Assembly: GCF_026013365.1 (NCBI RefSeq)
Contig: NZ_JAPDOE010000016.1
Location: 1 to 64,000, forward strand
DNA length: 64,000 nt
DNA from: Paenibacillus sp. LS1
GTDB lineage: Bacteria > Bacillota > Bacilli > Paenibacillales > Paenibacillaceae
Reading direction: 5' to 3'
Below are positions 1 to 9,397 of the stretch, one piece after another. How positions within the stretch are numbered: the stretch's first letter is position 1; each line of letters starts with the position of its first letter. The notes below the pieces were generated by a model. That model searched no databases. It was not told the origin of the DNA and worked only from the letters and a program-made list of their open reading frames with translations. A program made the translations under genes and the position numbers.

Positions 1-185
1 GGACACACCTTATTTCGCATTAAAACAAACATATGAAATTCTAACGAATCTCAGCAGTCTTATTACCGTCAGAACCTCCGATTTTCTTCGAAAAACCCTG
101 CCAATGGGAGAAATAAAGTGGATACGATTCGTTAGAATTCTATACTGCTGCAAAATCGCCCAATAAGACGTGCTAGGTTCGTTAG
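1..185. repeat. Intergenic inverted-unit element, copy 1 (cut by window edge)
   Basis: Three complete 24-nt units are visible: 41-64 forward, 112-135 reverse and 162-185 reverse. Read in one direction each starts CTAACGAAY and ends TTATT. Bases 1-14 match the last 14 bases of a fourth forward unit cut off by the window. The gaps are 26, 47 and 26 nt, exactly as in the second copy at 36529-36723, so the full element should span about 195 bp and begin 9 bases before the window. The inner units are preceded by AATT. The spacers differ between the two copies. No coding potential is seen. Function is unknown; a palindromic intergenic repeat or a structured RNA are both possible. Confidence 0.8.
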
Positions 186-314
186 ACTGTGTTAGTACGA
201 CAAGTTGCCTCTGCACGGAGATAAAAAACCAATCCAACGTTTCTCTGGTGACTGAATAACATAACCGGCTAACTGTAGCAAAGAAAGCCACCATCCATCC
301 TGTGCAGGGCAAGA

Positions 315-361
315 GGGCATCCCATGAAGTTTAAGAACTATGGGATGCCCCTTTGTTTTTT
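315..361 (+). terminator. Intrinsic terminator, plus strand
   Basis: An 11-bp perfect stem (315-325 with 340-350) is followed by a T-rich run at 352-361 on the plus strand. It would stop transcripts entering from the left edge, and it faces the minus-strand gene ending at 462. Bases 186-460 otherwise show no gene. Confidence 0.75.
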
Positions 362-461
362 GTCTGTCTACTACTGTCATTCCAACCTGAATAGCCCTGT
401 TATATTACTAATAAGATGACTGCTTATAATTGCTTATAATGTTTTATACTAGCTTCCACCA

Positions 462-1766
462 TCAAGATTGCTGGTAGGATACGGCGGTCATCTGACACGG
501 CTCACATACGAACATGTAATACATGCCCTCACCATGCTCCTCAACCTCGCCCCAATCCAGTTGTGCGACGGCTTTCATTCTCGTGGAACAGCTCGGACAT
601 GTTGGATAATCCGCATCCTGAACCCATCCCGGATGTCCGCCGACCTGAGATAGCGATGGCTCCATCGCCCACTCACTGGCATGGAATGCATGACGTGATG
701 AAGTCGCAATCTGAAACTGACGACCCGCATCCTGTGCAAGTTTACCATAGTCGTCCAGGTCAATCTCGTCCATTCCCATAGGCATAACATTATGTGAACT
801 CCATAACGGTTCTCCTGCTGCATCCATCTCCATGTAAACTACACCGTAACTGCTACATATCACGCAAGTCTGTATGTGAAGTTGCTGGGTGTGCCAAGAA
901 ACGTCCTTCAGAGCTGGATGCTTCACATCCAGACTAATTAAGGTGGTTAACGCACTACCACACCATGGACAGCCATTGTTACTAGGGTTCAGCATCGAGA
1001 GTGAATTTCCGGTTAACTCCACGTTAGCTCCTTCATTCTCTTTTACTTTATAGAGTGAATAACTTGGGGTGATGAATAATTCCCTGCGCTGCCCGTCTTT
1101 TGTAAGCTCCCAACCAGCTTCAGTGGTGTAATGCTCAGGTGCCACGTACAATTCGCTCGCCCAAGATGGCGGAGATTGTCTCCACTGCCGGAACTGCTGC
1201 ACAACAACATCATCACCGATATAGGCCAGCATGAGCAATATGTGGTTCCGATTCTCATCATCGGTGTTCACCTGCTGCAAGAGCCGATCACGCGCCTCAC
1301 CCGAGGCGCTTTTATACAAAATGGCAGGATAATAGATCTCCTGTTCCAGCAGCTCAGAAATTTCGGCAGTCAACGATATATCATGGTAGCAGACCAGATA
1401 TACCAGAATGTCTTTGCCCGTATCTTCATCACCTGTACGAATCCGTTGCATCGCGTAATCCTTCATCTGATCTTGTTGCTCTACAGACAAAGATAGATAT
1501 ACCTGTTCCTCGGATTGTTCATAGGGTGTATAACGAATTAGTGGATCACGAACCTGAGGTTCGTGCATGATTTTCAAAACTTTTACCGGGTCTGTGATAC
1601 CCGCATACAAGTTCACATCACGCCGATGTGTTTCAATGTATCTCTGGCGCTCCTCACGCTCCATCACCTGTTTGCAAGGCATGCAATAACCACCCGTTTT
1701 CAACGCTGTTGCTGGTAAAATGGTATTTGCACACCCTTCCCGTATACACGGAATTCGTTCTGTCAT
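462..1766 (-). CDS. Zinc-ribbon protein of unknown function, DUF1963-like C-terminus
   Basis: This 434-residue protein carries several paired cysteines that should bind zinc. An N-terminal cluster (CIREGC, then CMPC) lies in residues 6-31, a CPWC/CVIC pair near 265-310, and a CPSC/CEPC pair near the C-terminus. The segment before the last pair (GGHPGWVQDADYPTCPSC) resembles the end of DUF1963/YwqG-type proteins; that link is from memory. No signal peptide or membrane segment is seen, so it is probably cytoplasmic. The ATG at 1766 is preceded by an AGGGGG site. It is a single gene followed by a converging terminator from the left. No function can be assigned; a metal-binding regulator or a stress protein are both possible. 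Confidence 0.75.
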   Translation of the reverse strand: MTERIPCIREGCANTILPATALKTGGYCMPCKQVMEREERQRYIETHRRDVNLYAGITDPVKVLKIMHEPQVRDPLIRYTPYEQSEEQVYLSLSVEQQDQMKDYAMQRIRTGDEDTGKDILVYLVCYHDISLTAEISELLEQEIYYPAILYKSASGEARDRLLQQVNTDDENRNHILLMLAYIGDDVVVQQFRQWRQSPPSWASELYVAPEHYTTEAGWELTKDGQRRELFITPSYSLYKVKENEGANVELTGNSLSMLNPSNNGCPWCGSALTTLISLDVKHPALKDVSWHTQQLHIQTCVICSSYGVVYMEMDAAGEPLWSSHNVMPMGMDEIDLDDYGKLAQDAGRQFQIATSSRHAFHASEWAMEPSLSQVGGHPGWVQDADYPTCPSCSTRMKAVAQLDWGEVEEHGEGMYYMFVCEPCQMTAVSYQQS

Positions 1767-1852
1767 CTATAGGTACCCCCTCTGCATGTAGTGGCTATCA
1801 TTGGAGTATATCATAGTAGGAATTGGCCTCCATTTAGAGAACGGATAGTCAA

Positions 1853-3072
1853 TTAGGATGTTATCCGTTCCTGAGTTGCTTCCGTCGTCCCTTTCCCTAT
1901 AAAACAGGCTGCCGTCAGCCCGATTACCAAGACAAGAGAAAGCATCAGAAACGTGAGCAGATAACTGCCGCTTCGCATGAATTGAATGGAGAGGATTGGT
2001 GCAATACTTGTACCGGCAAACAGAATAAACGTATACACTGAAACCGCAATTCCCCGTGACTTACCTCCAAGCTCACCCACCAAAGCTACCAAAGAAGGAA
2101 CCGACACAGCGATCCCGGTCACAAAAAGTAAACTCATTAGGATAAGCAAAGATAAGTTGGTGAAGAAGCCCATACATGCGAGTCCAACCACCGCCATTGT
2201 AAGTCCTAATCGTAGAACCGAACGTACACCGAGTCGCTGAGTTAATTTCCCTGCAAAAGGCGAAACAAGCATGCCCAGTATACCTGCTGCACGAACGTAC
2301 AAAATCTGCTGCGCACTTAATCCAAATTCAGGCCCGCTCAAATAACTACCAAGGACACTATACATGCTGACAAAGGACATCAGCAGAACCAGAGCCACCA
2401 CGTAGCTCAACCGTAATTTGGGCTGTTTCAGTACAGTGCCGATCTGTAGAAGAGATTCCCAGATCGAAGTGTCTTTTCCTCGTTTGATCTCATCCCGCGG
2501 CAACAGTAACCAGACTACCAATGAAGTTATCAAGTACACAACAGCCAGCAAACAAATAGTGTGTTCCACCCGTATTGCTGACTTATTATGCTGCTAATGA
2601 TTTGGCCTACAATGCCAGCTACCAGAAATCCGGTACTGATGAATCCGATCGCCGTCACTCTACGATTCGCCGGATACATCTCCACAGCATACGCCAATGC
2701 AACCGGAGAAAAAGTGGCCGCAGCTGCCCCCTGTATTCCCCTCAACACAATAATCCAGGCAAAAGAATGTACCAGACCCAGCATGAATGAAACGAACGAT
2801 AATATGAGCATGCCGATCAAAATCACTCTTTTACATCCATACTTGTCAGATATCGCGCCATACATTAAACACCCTACTGCAAACCCTAGCGAAAATATAC
2901 TGCCCGCGCCCGAAGCCTGGGTTGGTGTTATTCCAAATTGATCAGCAAACACGGGGATGAGCGGAACTGTAACATATAGACTGGACATGACGACCAGACC
3001 GGACCAACATAAAATAATAGTCATGATGAGATAATTTCTGGAGATAGCTCCAGTTTGCATTAATTTCGACAT
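1853..3072 (-). pseudogene. MFS drug-efflux-type transporter, disrupted by a frameshift
   Basis: Two overlapping reading frames make one 12-helix major facilitator. The N-terminal half (3072 to about 2550, start MSKLMQTGAISRNYLI) holds the MFS motif-A-like loop GAISDKYGCKR and six helices. The C-terminal half (about 2550 to 1853) holds the other six and ends at the usual length near 400 residues. The N-terminal frame stops at 2530, soon after QQYGWNTLF. Adding one T to the minus-strand run at 2550-2552 restores a smooth join (TLF-VLLAVVYLITS). This is either a real one-base deletion or a sequencing error in a short homopolymer. The gene lies 68 bp downstream of a MarR regulator and has its own copy of the putative operator. 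The substrate is unknown; drug efflux is inferred from the MarR pairing. Confidence 0.85.
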
Positions 3073-3104
3073 CGTACACCTCTATAAACTTTAGTATCAA
3101 TCAT

Positions 3105-3129
3105 TTTAGTTAGATAATCTAATTATATA
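3105..3129. promoter_or_regulatory. Putative MarR operator in front of the MFS gene
   Basis: A 25-nt sequence contains the dyad TTAGAT-A-ATCTAA (3110-3122). The same 25 nt occurs in inverted orientation at 3715-3739, upstream of the marR-type gene. Two copies, each directly upstream of one of the two genes, fit autoregulation plus control of the exporter. Confidence 0.75.
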
Positions 3130-3140
3130 TCCAAAAAAAT

Positions 3141-3692
3141 TTATCTCCCCATACCCAGCCTCTTCTCTATGTTTGTATTTAATTTTAATAAAACCTTCTC
3201 CAATACGTCCCTTTCATCCGGCTCCAGGTCCTCCACGAGGGATTCACAGGTGGACCAGAACGAAGGTAACACTTTTTCTACCAAGTCCCTACCTTCTGGT
3301 GAGATGCGTACATGAACACTACGACGATCCCGGGCACTTGATTCCCGAATAATCCAGTTCCTTTTTTCCAACCAATCCAGCAATGCTGTGACAGATGCCC
3401 TGCGAATACCGAGACGTTCTGCCAATGTCGATGGCGTCACTTGCGTGTTCCCCTCATGCAGGGTTAAGAGTAGTAACAGATCAAACTTGCTCTCGGTAAT
3501 ATCATACTGATCCAGATTCAGATCCATGACATCCAGTATGTTATCGCCAAACCAAAGTGAGAGCAAACCTATATAAGCTAACTTTTGATCCGTACCTTTC
3601 GTTGCCGTCTTTTGCATCAGTTCTACATAGGGTTCAGGCCCCAACTTAGGGAGTGGTTCTGTTGTATGTTCCCTGTTATTTTTTCCTTTCAT
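3141..3692 (-). CDS. MarR-family transcriptional regulator
   Basis: A winged-helix MarR-type repressor, expected to act as a dimer on DNA and be released by small molecules. The winged-helix core is seen in the middle (VTPSTLAERLGIRRASVTALLDWL, given here only as the recognition region near residues 75-100) followed by the wing residues SSARDRRSVHVRIS. The reading frame extends to a TTG at 3707, but the ATG at 3692 is chosen because GGAGG sits 6 nt before it. That gives 183 residues. It precedes the broken MFS exporter on the same strand. Matching palindromes lie upstream of both genes, so it probably represses itself and the exporter. The inducer is unknown. Confidence 0.85.
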   Translation of the reverse strand: MKGKNNREHTTEPLPKLGPEPYVELMQKTATKGTDQKLAYIGLLSLWFGDNILDVMDLNLDQYDITESKFDLLLLLTLHEGNTQVTPSTLAERLGIRRASVTALLDWLEKRNWIIRESSARDRRSVHVRISPEGRDLVEKVLPSFWSTCESLVEDLEPDERDVLEKVLLKLNTNIEKRLGMGR

Positions 3693-3714
3693 CGTGACCT
3701 CCGCCAATACTCGT

Positions 3715-3739
3715 TATATAATTAGATTATCTAACTAAA
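3715..3739. promoter_or_regulatory. Putative MarR operator in front of the marR gene
   Basis: The exact reverse complement of the 25-nt sequence at 3105-3129, with the dyad core at 3722-3734. It ends 22 bp upstream of the chosen ATG of the regulator, where a repressor could block transcription or initiation. Confidence 0.75.
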
Positions 3740-3814
3740 TGTGATTTTATCTCAAATTACGAGAACTTACAAGTTCAAAATAGATCAGTTCATAAAAACA
3801 CATCTATCCACTGC

Positions 3815-3845
3815 AAAAAAAGCACGCCACAATGTGACGTGCTTG
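3815..3845 (-). terminator. Terminator after alaX
   Basis: On the minus strand a stem of AAGCACGTCACA with TGTGGCGTGCTT is followed by seven Ts. It lies about 50 bp downstream of the alaX stop codon. Confidence 0.85.
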
Positions 3846-3895
3846 TCCCTTACTCATATTTCAATACCTGCGTGTCTCATAGAGGAAAATGCGAA

Positions 3896-5074
3896 TCAGT
3901 GATGTCCCAACTGGTCCTTGGTGAATTCATAAAAGGCGAGCGCATCTTCACTGCTGGCAAAGCCTGCTTGAGCCATCTTTTCACTGCCGCCACCTTTGCC
4001 CTGGTAGGCTCCAAGATTGCCTTTGAAGAAAGGTCCACACGCCCATTCAGGCGGCTGTCCGTTCTGTGCGAGAACGACTTTGGCCTCCGAGATGCTGGCG
4101 AACAGTACAAGCCCCTCATGGTCTGCCGTCAGCTTGGTTGCCAGGCTCTGCATATCCTTGAGCGATTTGTCTTCAAAGACTTGAGCAATCACCAGCCCTT
4201 GCCGAGCAGCCAGAAGTTCCTCCGCATAATAGGCATCATTGGTTGTTTTCACTGCATTCAGCTCGGTTTGCAGCTGTTTTTGCTCCTGCTCCATTTTCTC
4301 AATGCGCTCCAACAATTCGTCCTTGCTTGTCTTTAATTTAACCATGATGCTATTGAGCACGTTTTGTGTGGATGTGAATTCATTCAGCGCTCTTGTTCCA
4401 CATTTGAAATAAATGCGGGTGCCGCCCTTCACTTTTTCGGTTTTCAGCAGTTTGATGATCCCGATCTCACCTGTCGCCGACACATGCGTTCCGCCGCAGG
4501 CGTTATACTCCACACCCTCGATCTCGACAATGCGAATGTCTTCCGTTACCGTAGGCTGCTTCACCAGTGGCAATTGTGCCGCCTCTTCTGCTGTAACCCA
4601 TGAAGTGTTGATACGAGCATTACGATAGATCTGGCGATTCACCTCTTGTTCAATGGCAGTCCATTGATCCGCTCCCAGTTCAGCCGCCGCCACATCAATC
4701 GTGTCATACTCCGTTCCAAGATGGAAACTGAGCGTCATCGCTTCAGTCAACTTCAGCGTGATTGCCGATAACAAATGTTGACCCGTATGCTGCTGCATAT
4801 GATCGAATCTTCGCTCCCAGTCAATCTCACATTGTACTTCAGTCTGTTCAGGGGCGCGTTCCAGCTTATGCCATACCTCGCCATCTTCGATGTTCACATC
4901 CAGAACAGCGATGCCGCCAATTTGCCCCAGGTCACAAGGCTGTCCGCCACCATGCGGGTAAAAAGCAGTCTCCGCCAGCGTGATATATACGCCTTCTTCC
5001 TTGTCCACTCTGCCTGTAATCGTTGTATGCCACTCTCTTGTGTAAGCAGAGTCATAATAGATTTTTTGCGTCAT
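3896..5074 (-). CDS. Alanyl-tRNA editing protein, AlaX-L type with DHHA1 domain
   Basis: A free-standing trans-editing hydrolase that removes serine or glycine wrongly loaded on tRNA-Ala. It is 392 residues long, as expected for the long AlaX class. The zinc-binding editing site is intact: HTGQH (His96 and His100) and CGGTH (Cys193 and His197). A glutamate-rich coiled coil follows near residues 250-285. The C-terminal DHHA1 domain has the glycine-rich stretch GKGGGSEKMAQAG near 370. There is no aminoacylation domain, so it is not a full alanyl-tRNA synthetase. It stands alone with a clear terminator. No T-box leader was seen upstream. Confidence 0.92.
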   Translation of the reverse strand: MTQKIYYDSAYTREWHTTITGRVDKEEGVYITLAETAFYPHGGGQPCDLGQIGGIAVLDVNIEDGEVWHKLERAPEQTEVQCEIDWERRFDHMQQHTGQHLLSAITLKLTEAMTLSFHLGTEYDTIDVAAAELGADQWTAIEQEVNRQIYRNARINTSWVTAEEAAQLPLVKQPTVTEDIRIVEIEGVEYNACGGTHVSATGEIGIIKLLKTEKVKGGTRIYFKCGTRALNEFTSTQNVLNSIMVKLKTSKDELLERIEKMEQEQKQLQTELNAVKTTNDAYYAEELLAARQGLVIAQVFEDKSLKDMQSLATKLTADHEGLVLFASISEAKVVLAQNGQPPEWACGPFFKGNLGAYQGKGGGSEKMAQAGFASSEDALAFYEFTKDQLGHH

Positions 5075-5257
5075 TCAATCATCCCGATCCCTTCTCGTTC
5101 AAATGGGTTTTCATAATCTCCAGATTACACTATCTGGAACCCTCAAGCCAATTTATGGCATGCAAAATCGCTTTCCATATCCAAAATAACGCTCTGTGAG
5201 TGAAAATACCTTTTGAACAAGAAAGAAAATTTTGCAGGAAGATGCTCGGTATTGAAT

Positions 5258-5287
5258 AAAAAAAAGCAGAGTGAATAATCACTCTAC
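5258..5287 (-). terminator. Terminator of the siderophore ABC operon
   Basis: On the minus strand a 7-bp stem AGAGTGA/TCACTCT (5268-5285) is followed by GC and then eight Ts. It lies about 50 bp after the ATPase stop. The 63-codon frame over this region has no ribosome site and is treated as noise. Confidence 0.75.
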
Positions 5288-5333
5288 TTTCTGAAGACCA
5301 TTTTAACAAACAACTTTTCATTAAATCTTGTGG

Positions 5334-6086
5334 TTAATAGATCGCTATCGGTCCATACGGACCATCGATAATTTCAATTTTCGTTTCAAAAATATCTGTT
5401 AAAATTTCAGGGTCCATCACTTCTTCTACGGTTCCAAAAGCGGCGATTTGGCCATCTTTCATGGCACATATTCGATCCGAATATTTGGCGGCAAAATTGA
5501 TATCATGCATCACCGTCAGAATGGTTCTTCCGAATTCATTAGCGGCATATCTCAAATGCTCCATCATCCGAACAGAACGCGCAACATCCAGATTGTTCAA
5601 AGGCTCGTCCAAAAGTACATATTCCGTCTCCTGACACAAAACCATGGCGACATAAGCTCTTTGCCTTTGACCACCAGAAAGCTCATCTAAATATCTATTT
5701 TCCAGATCAGTTAAGTCTAGAAAATCAATATATTTAGAAATAATAGCTTCATCCTCATCCGTTAATCTTCCCTTAGAATAAGGAAACCGTCCGAATCCGG
5801 CAAGTTGTCTAACGGTAAGCCTTGTGACAAAATGATTTTCTTGTCGTAAAACCGTTACAATCTTGGCCAAGTCTTTTGACTTGGTCGTGGAAACATCCAT
5901 ATTGGCAACCGTAATTTGACCTTCGTCCAAATCCAAAAGTCTTCCGATCATCAGAAGTGTCGTCGACTTCCCCGCACCGTTGGGTCCAATCAATGAAGTA
6001 AGGCCGGCTTTGGGTATATGAATATTCAAAGGGCCAATCTCTACCTCGGCTGCATAGGACTTTTTGACATTATTGATCTGTATCAT
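5334..6086 (-). CDS. Iron-siderophore ABC transporter, ATP-binding protein
   Basis: The ATPase of a FecE/FepC-type importer, working on the inner face of the membrane. The 250-residue protein has Walker A GPNGAGKST near residue 36, the signature LSGGQRQRA near 137, and Walker B YVLLDEPLNNLD near 157, followed by the switch histidine in VMHD. Its start overlaps the end of the upstream permease (ATG and stop share bases 6083-6086), so the two are translationally coupled. It is the last gene of a four-gene operon. The closest match from memory is the YclP subunit of the Bacillus YclNOPQ petrobactin system; the actual siderophore is not proven. Confidence 0.93.
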   Translation of the reverse strand: MIQINNVKKSYAAEVEIGPLNIHIPKAGLTSLIGPNGAGKSTTLLMIGRLLDLDEGQITVANMDVSTTKSKDLAKIVTVLRQENHFVTRLTVRQLAGFGRFPYSKGRLTDEDEAIISKYIDFLDLTDLENRYLDELSGGQRQRAYVAMVLCQETEYVLLDEPLNNLDVARSVRMMEHLRYAANEFGRTILTVMHDINFAAKYSDRICAMKDGQIAAFGTVEEVMDPEILTDIFETKIEIIDGPYGPIAIY

Positions 6087-7147
6087 AAAGAACCCTTCCT
6101 TAAAATCACAATTAAAAATGTTAGTCCGCCAACCAATTCTATAATAATAGAAACAACACCTTGGGCATTGAAAACATGATTCATAATAAAGTATGCACCG
6201 GTTAAGATCACAAACCCTATCGCAAGAGCCATTGGGAAAACATATCTGTGATCATAGGTTTGCGCGGCCTGATAACTCAAAATCGCAACTAAAAATCCAT
6301 AGAATGTTAGTGGTCCCACCAAAGCCGTCGAAATGGCCATCAATATGGAAACCAGGACCAGCGTATAAATCACACTACTTTGATGTTTAGTTCCCAAGGA
6401 AGTCGAGACATCCTTACCCAGCGATAACACATTTAACCTCTTGGCATTAGCAAGCAGCAGGATCGCTGCAATGATGACGATAGGAATCGCAATCGGGAAA
6501 TAGGCAGAATCGGCATTATTCACGGAAGCAAACATTCTTGCCTGCAAAATATCAAACTCGGACGGTGCAAGAAGTCTTCTCATAAATGAAGATACGGATC
6601 TCAGCCCGGTCCCAATGATAATACCGACCAAAAGCAGAAGTTGTAAATTGCCGTATTTTCCGGAAAGTAGCCATCCATAAAGAATCAAACACATGATGAC
6701 CATTGCAGCAACTTGATATAAAAAGGAATCAACACCGCTAAAATTCACAAATACCGTAGCACCAAGGAAAAATATAGTACTCGTATGAATGGTTGAATAG
6801 ATCGCATCAAAACCTAAAAGGGACGGAGTTATAATTCTGTTATTCGTAATCGATTGAAAAGCAACCGTGGATAAACTTTGGCAAATTGCAGCAATCAGCA
6901 TTGAAACCAGAGCAACTACCCTTCTTGTAACAACGGGTATAAAAGAAGGTGAGGACACCGGCACGGGATTGTTATAAACCAGTAGTCCAACCGATGCAAA
7001 AACGCCCAGAACAATCAATGTGATCAGCAAAATCCAATAACGCTTTTCTTCTTTCTTAGTACGGAAGGCTCTAGCTGATCTTTTTTTAGGACGACGGCTA
7101 GAATCGATTTCGATATTTAGTGGATTTCTACTTGCTAAGTCGCTCAT
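6083..7147 (-). CDS. Iron-siderophore ABC transporter, permease (FecCD family)
   Basis: A polytopic permease of 354 residues with about nine or ten hydrophobic segments, half of a FecCD-type channel. A basic N-terminal tail (SRRPKKRSARAF) precedes the first helix. The family sequence TALVGPLTFYGFLVAILSY lies near residue 280, where this family contacts the ATPase. It overlaps the preceding permease by 4 bp and the following ATPase by 4 bp. It pairs with the next permease as a heterodimer (YclO-like by gene order). Confidence 0.92.
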   Translation of the reverse strand: MSDLASRNPLNIEIDSSRRPKKRSARAFRTKKEEKRYWILLITLIVLGVFASVGLLVYNNPVPVSSPSFIPVVTRRVVALVSMLIAAICQSLSTVAFQSITNNRIITPSLLGFDAIYSTIHTSTIFFLGATVFVNFSGVDSFLYQVAAMVIMCLILYGWLLSGKYGNLQLLLLVGIIIGTGLRSVSSFMRRLLAPSEFDILQARMFASVNNADSAYFPIAIPIVIIAAILLLANAKRLNVLSLGKDVSTSLGTKHQSSVIYTLVLVSILMAISTALVGPLTFYGFLVAILSYQAAQTYDHRYVFPMALAIGFVILTGAYFIMNHVFNAQGVVSIIIELVGGLTFLIVILRKGSL

Positions 7148-8169
7148 CTTACCCTCCTTGTTGACCGCCTTTGTCTTAACAAAATGACAATGAATACGAC
7201 GGCTCCCACTGTTCCAAGGATCATGGAGACAGGTATTTCAAAAGGCATGATGATGACACGAGACAGGATATCACACACAATGATGCTACCCATCCCTAAT
7301 AAGCACACCCATGGTAAATTGCTCCTGAGATCGTCACCCCTAAACATGGAAACAATATTGGGGACAATTAACCCTAGAAAAGGCAAGTTCCCAATGACAG
7401 CTGCAACGATTCCAACGGCTAGTGAAATAAGCGCAGTACCCAAAAGAATGATCCTGTCATAATTTACGCCAAGACTGGTAGCGACATCTTCCCCTAGTCC
7501 GGCTAATGTCAGCCGATCAGCAAAAACAAAAATAAGAATAGTCACCAATACGATGAGCCATAAATATTCATACCTACCAATTTGCACAGATGAGAAGGAG
7601 CCTGCAAACCAGCTTTCGATATTTTGAGTCATTTGGAACACAAGCCCAACGAAAGTTGAAAATGCAGAAATGACTGCTCCAAGCATCATTCCAATAATCG
7701 GGACAACTAAAGACGAACGGAGTTTAACTTTCTTTAGAAACATAAAAAAAATCATCGTTCCTATAAAAGAAAAAATGATTGCACCAGTCATTCTTAGCGT
7801 TAAACTCGGGGCAGGAAAGACCAGATAAATAAACATGATCCCCAGACCTGACCATTCCATTGTTCCTGTTGTCGTAGGTTCCACCAAGCGATTCTGTGTA
7901 ATAAGTTGCATGACCAGTCCAGCCATTGCCATGGCGGCACCGGTAAGCATTAATGCAACAGTTCTTGGAACACGAGTGATGAAGAACATCTCCATTCCAT
8001 CGGCTTGTCCTCGTATGTCATAGACTCCAATAAGCAGTGATGTAATGCCTAAAATAATAGTGGCTATAATCGCAATGATAAAAGGTATAGTCCATAGCTT
8101 TTTCGGATTATGACGCTGGGGTTGAGAATTCTCAACCCCAGCTAATTTTGGTATTAAATTTTTCTGCAC
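7144..8169 (-). CDS. Iron-siderophore ABC transporter, permease (FecCD family)
   Basis: The second FecCD-type permease, 341 residues. Conserved family segments are visible: RVPRTVALMLTGAAMAMAG near residue 45 and IGNLPFLGLIVPNIVSMFRG near 260. It follows the binding-protein gene by 16 bp and overlaps the next permease gene by 4 bp. By order and sequence feel it is the YclN-like partner. It ends in a basic tail (RQRRSTRRVR). Confidence 0.92.
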   Translation of the reverse strand: MQKNLIPKLAGVENSQPQRHNPKKLWTIPFIIAIIATIILGITSLLIGVYDIRGQADGMEMFFITRVPRTVALMLTGAAMAMAGLVMQLITQNRLVEPTTTGTMEWSGLGIMFIYLVFPAPSLTLRMTGAIIFSFIGTMIFFMFLKKVKLRSSLVVPIIGMMLGAVISAFSTFVGLVFQMTQNIESWFAGSFSSVQIGRYEYLWLIVLVTILIFVFADRLTLAGLGEDVATSLGVNYDRIILLGTALISLAVGIVAAVIGNLPFLGLIVPNIVSMFRGDDLRSNLPWVCLLGMGSIIVCDILSRVIIMPFEIPVSMILGTVGAVVFIVILLRQRRSTRRVR

Positions 8170-8185
8170 TGCAGCATACTCCTTT

Positions 8186-9223
8186 TTACTGTTTAGCTAA
8201 AGCTTTCGTAAGGTTGTTAATCAACTCCAAGAAAGTTTCGATGGATTCATTGGTGTACGTGTCGTTTGGAGCATAAACGATTTGTTTTTGAGTAATAGCA
8301 GTGGTGTTTTGCAGAGCAGGTGAGTTATCAATAACGTCCTGAGCCGGAACGGCACCTTCTTCAGCAGATACAGCTGCATCCCGATCCAGTACGAAAATCC
8401 AATCCGGATTGCTTTGGGCGATCGCTTCAACAGAAATATCATCACCTTGATGATCAGAAGAAGATTTGTCCACTTCTAGTGCTGGAACCCAGCCGAAAAT
8501 GTCATACAATGGTCCCCACACACGTCCAGTAAGAGGAGCCGAGAAACCGATGTTTCCACCAGAAACGACAACACTCATAATTTTATCTTCACCATTATAA
8601 GCGGCCTTAGCTTCTTCAATAGCTTTATCAAAATCAGCAATCAGTTGGGCAGCTTCTTCTTGCTTCTCGAAAATTTTCCCTAAATTGGTTGTTGCATCTT
8701 TAAGTCCATTCACAAAGTTTTCTCCAGGTGATGCTGTTTCTTCAAGCTCAATATTAAGGTCAATCACTGCTGCATTAGGCACTAATTTTTTGATGTCTTC
8801 ATAGTAGCCAGCAAATCGTTGACCAACAATGACAAGGTCAGGTTGTATCGAAGCCAATAGTTCAAGATTTGGTTCGCGATGATTCCCAATATTTTGTACC
8901 GATTCATCCGCCACATATGGTGAATCCGCAGGCATTACATCCTTCGGCGCTGCTGCTAATTTGACGCCCCAAGTAGACAGAGTCTCAAATGTTCTGTTAT
9001 CCAGAGCAACGATCTTCGTTGGATTTACAGGCACAGTTACCGTCCCATGAGCATCCGTAATTTCAACAGTTGTAGCTGTAGTTGTAGTTGCAGCATCGGA
9101 AGTTGTAGCCTCTGTATTCGCAGTATCCGTCGTAGCAGGTTCATTACTTGAACAAGCTGCCAACACCAAAGTTAAAGCTGCAACCATGATAAACATTAAT
9201 TTTGAAGAAATAGACTTTCTCAT
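8186..9223 (-). CDS. Siderophore-binding lipoprotein (YclQ-like)
   Basis: The extracellular solute-binding lipoprotein of the importer. The N-terminus has a short basic region, a hydrophobic core and the lipobox LAAC with Cys24 as the lipidation site, then a long Thr/Ala/Ser-rich linker to about residue 60. The FepB/BtuF-like fold follows, with VALDNRTFETLSTWGVKLAAAP near 75-95, a signature recalled from YclQ/petrobactin-type proteins. It is first in the operon. A Fur box lies about 150 bp upstream, so it should be induced by iron starvation. The ligand is inferred only. Confidence 0.92.
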   Translation of the reverse strand: MRKSISSKLMFIMVAALTLVLAACSSNEPATTDTANTEATTSDAATTTTATTVEITDAHGTVTVPVNPTKIVALDNRTFETLSTWGVKLAAAPKDVMPADSPYVADESVQNIGNHREPNLELLASIQPDLVIVGQRFAGYYEDIKKLVPNAAVIDLNIELEETASPGENFVNGLKDATTNLGKIFEKQEEAAQLIADFDKAIEEAKAAYNGEDKIMSVVVSGGNIGFSAPLTGRVWGPLYDIFGWVPALEVDKSSSDHQGDDISVEAIAQSNPDWIFVLDRDAAVSAEEGAVPAQDVIDNSPALQNTTAITQKQIVYAPNDTYTNESIETFLELINNLTKALAKQ

Positions 9224-9374
9224 TTAATTTATATCCCCCTAGATTCAGAAAATTTGGATTCCCACGCAGCATACTGTGTTGGATAAACTCAGTATCATAT
9301 ACCTCCTCAGACGTAAATTTAGAAAATAATCTTAACCCCTTTTCACTGTAGTACTGAGTAACAAAAACAACAAT

Positions 9375-9389
9375 TGATAGTGATTATCA
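9375..9389. promoter_or_regulatory. Fur box
   Basis: The 15-mer TGATAGTGATTATCA differs at one position from the 7-1-7 Bacillus Fur consensus (TGATAATNATTATCA). It lies just downstream of a good minus-strand promoter for the siderophore operon, where bound Fur would block transcription. Confidence 0.85.
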
Positions 9390-9397
9390 ATATCAAT

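Noticed and set aside
5130..5321. 63-codon minus frame over the ABC-operon terminator
   Set aside because: It reads through the terminator hairpin and has no ribosome site.
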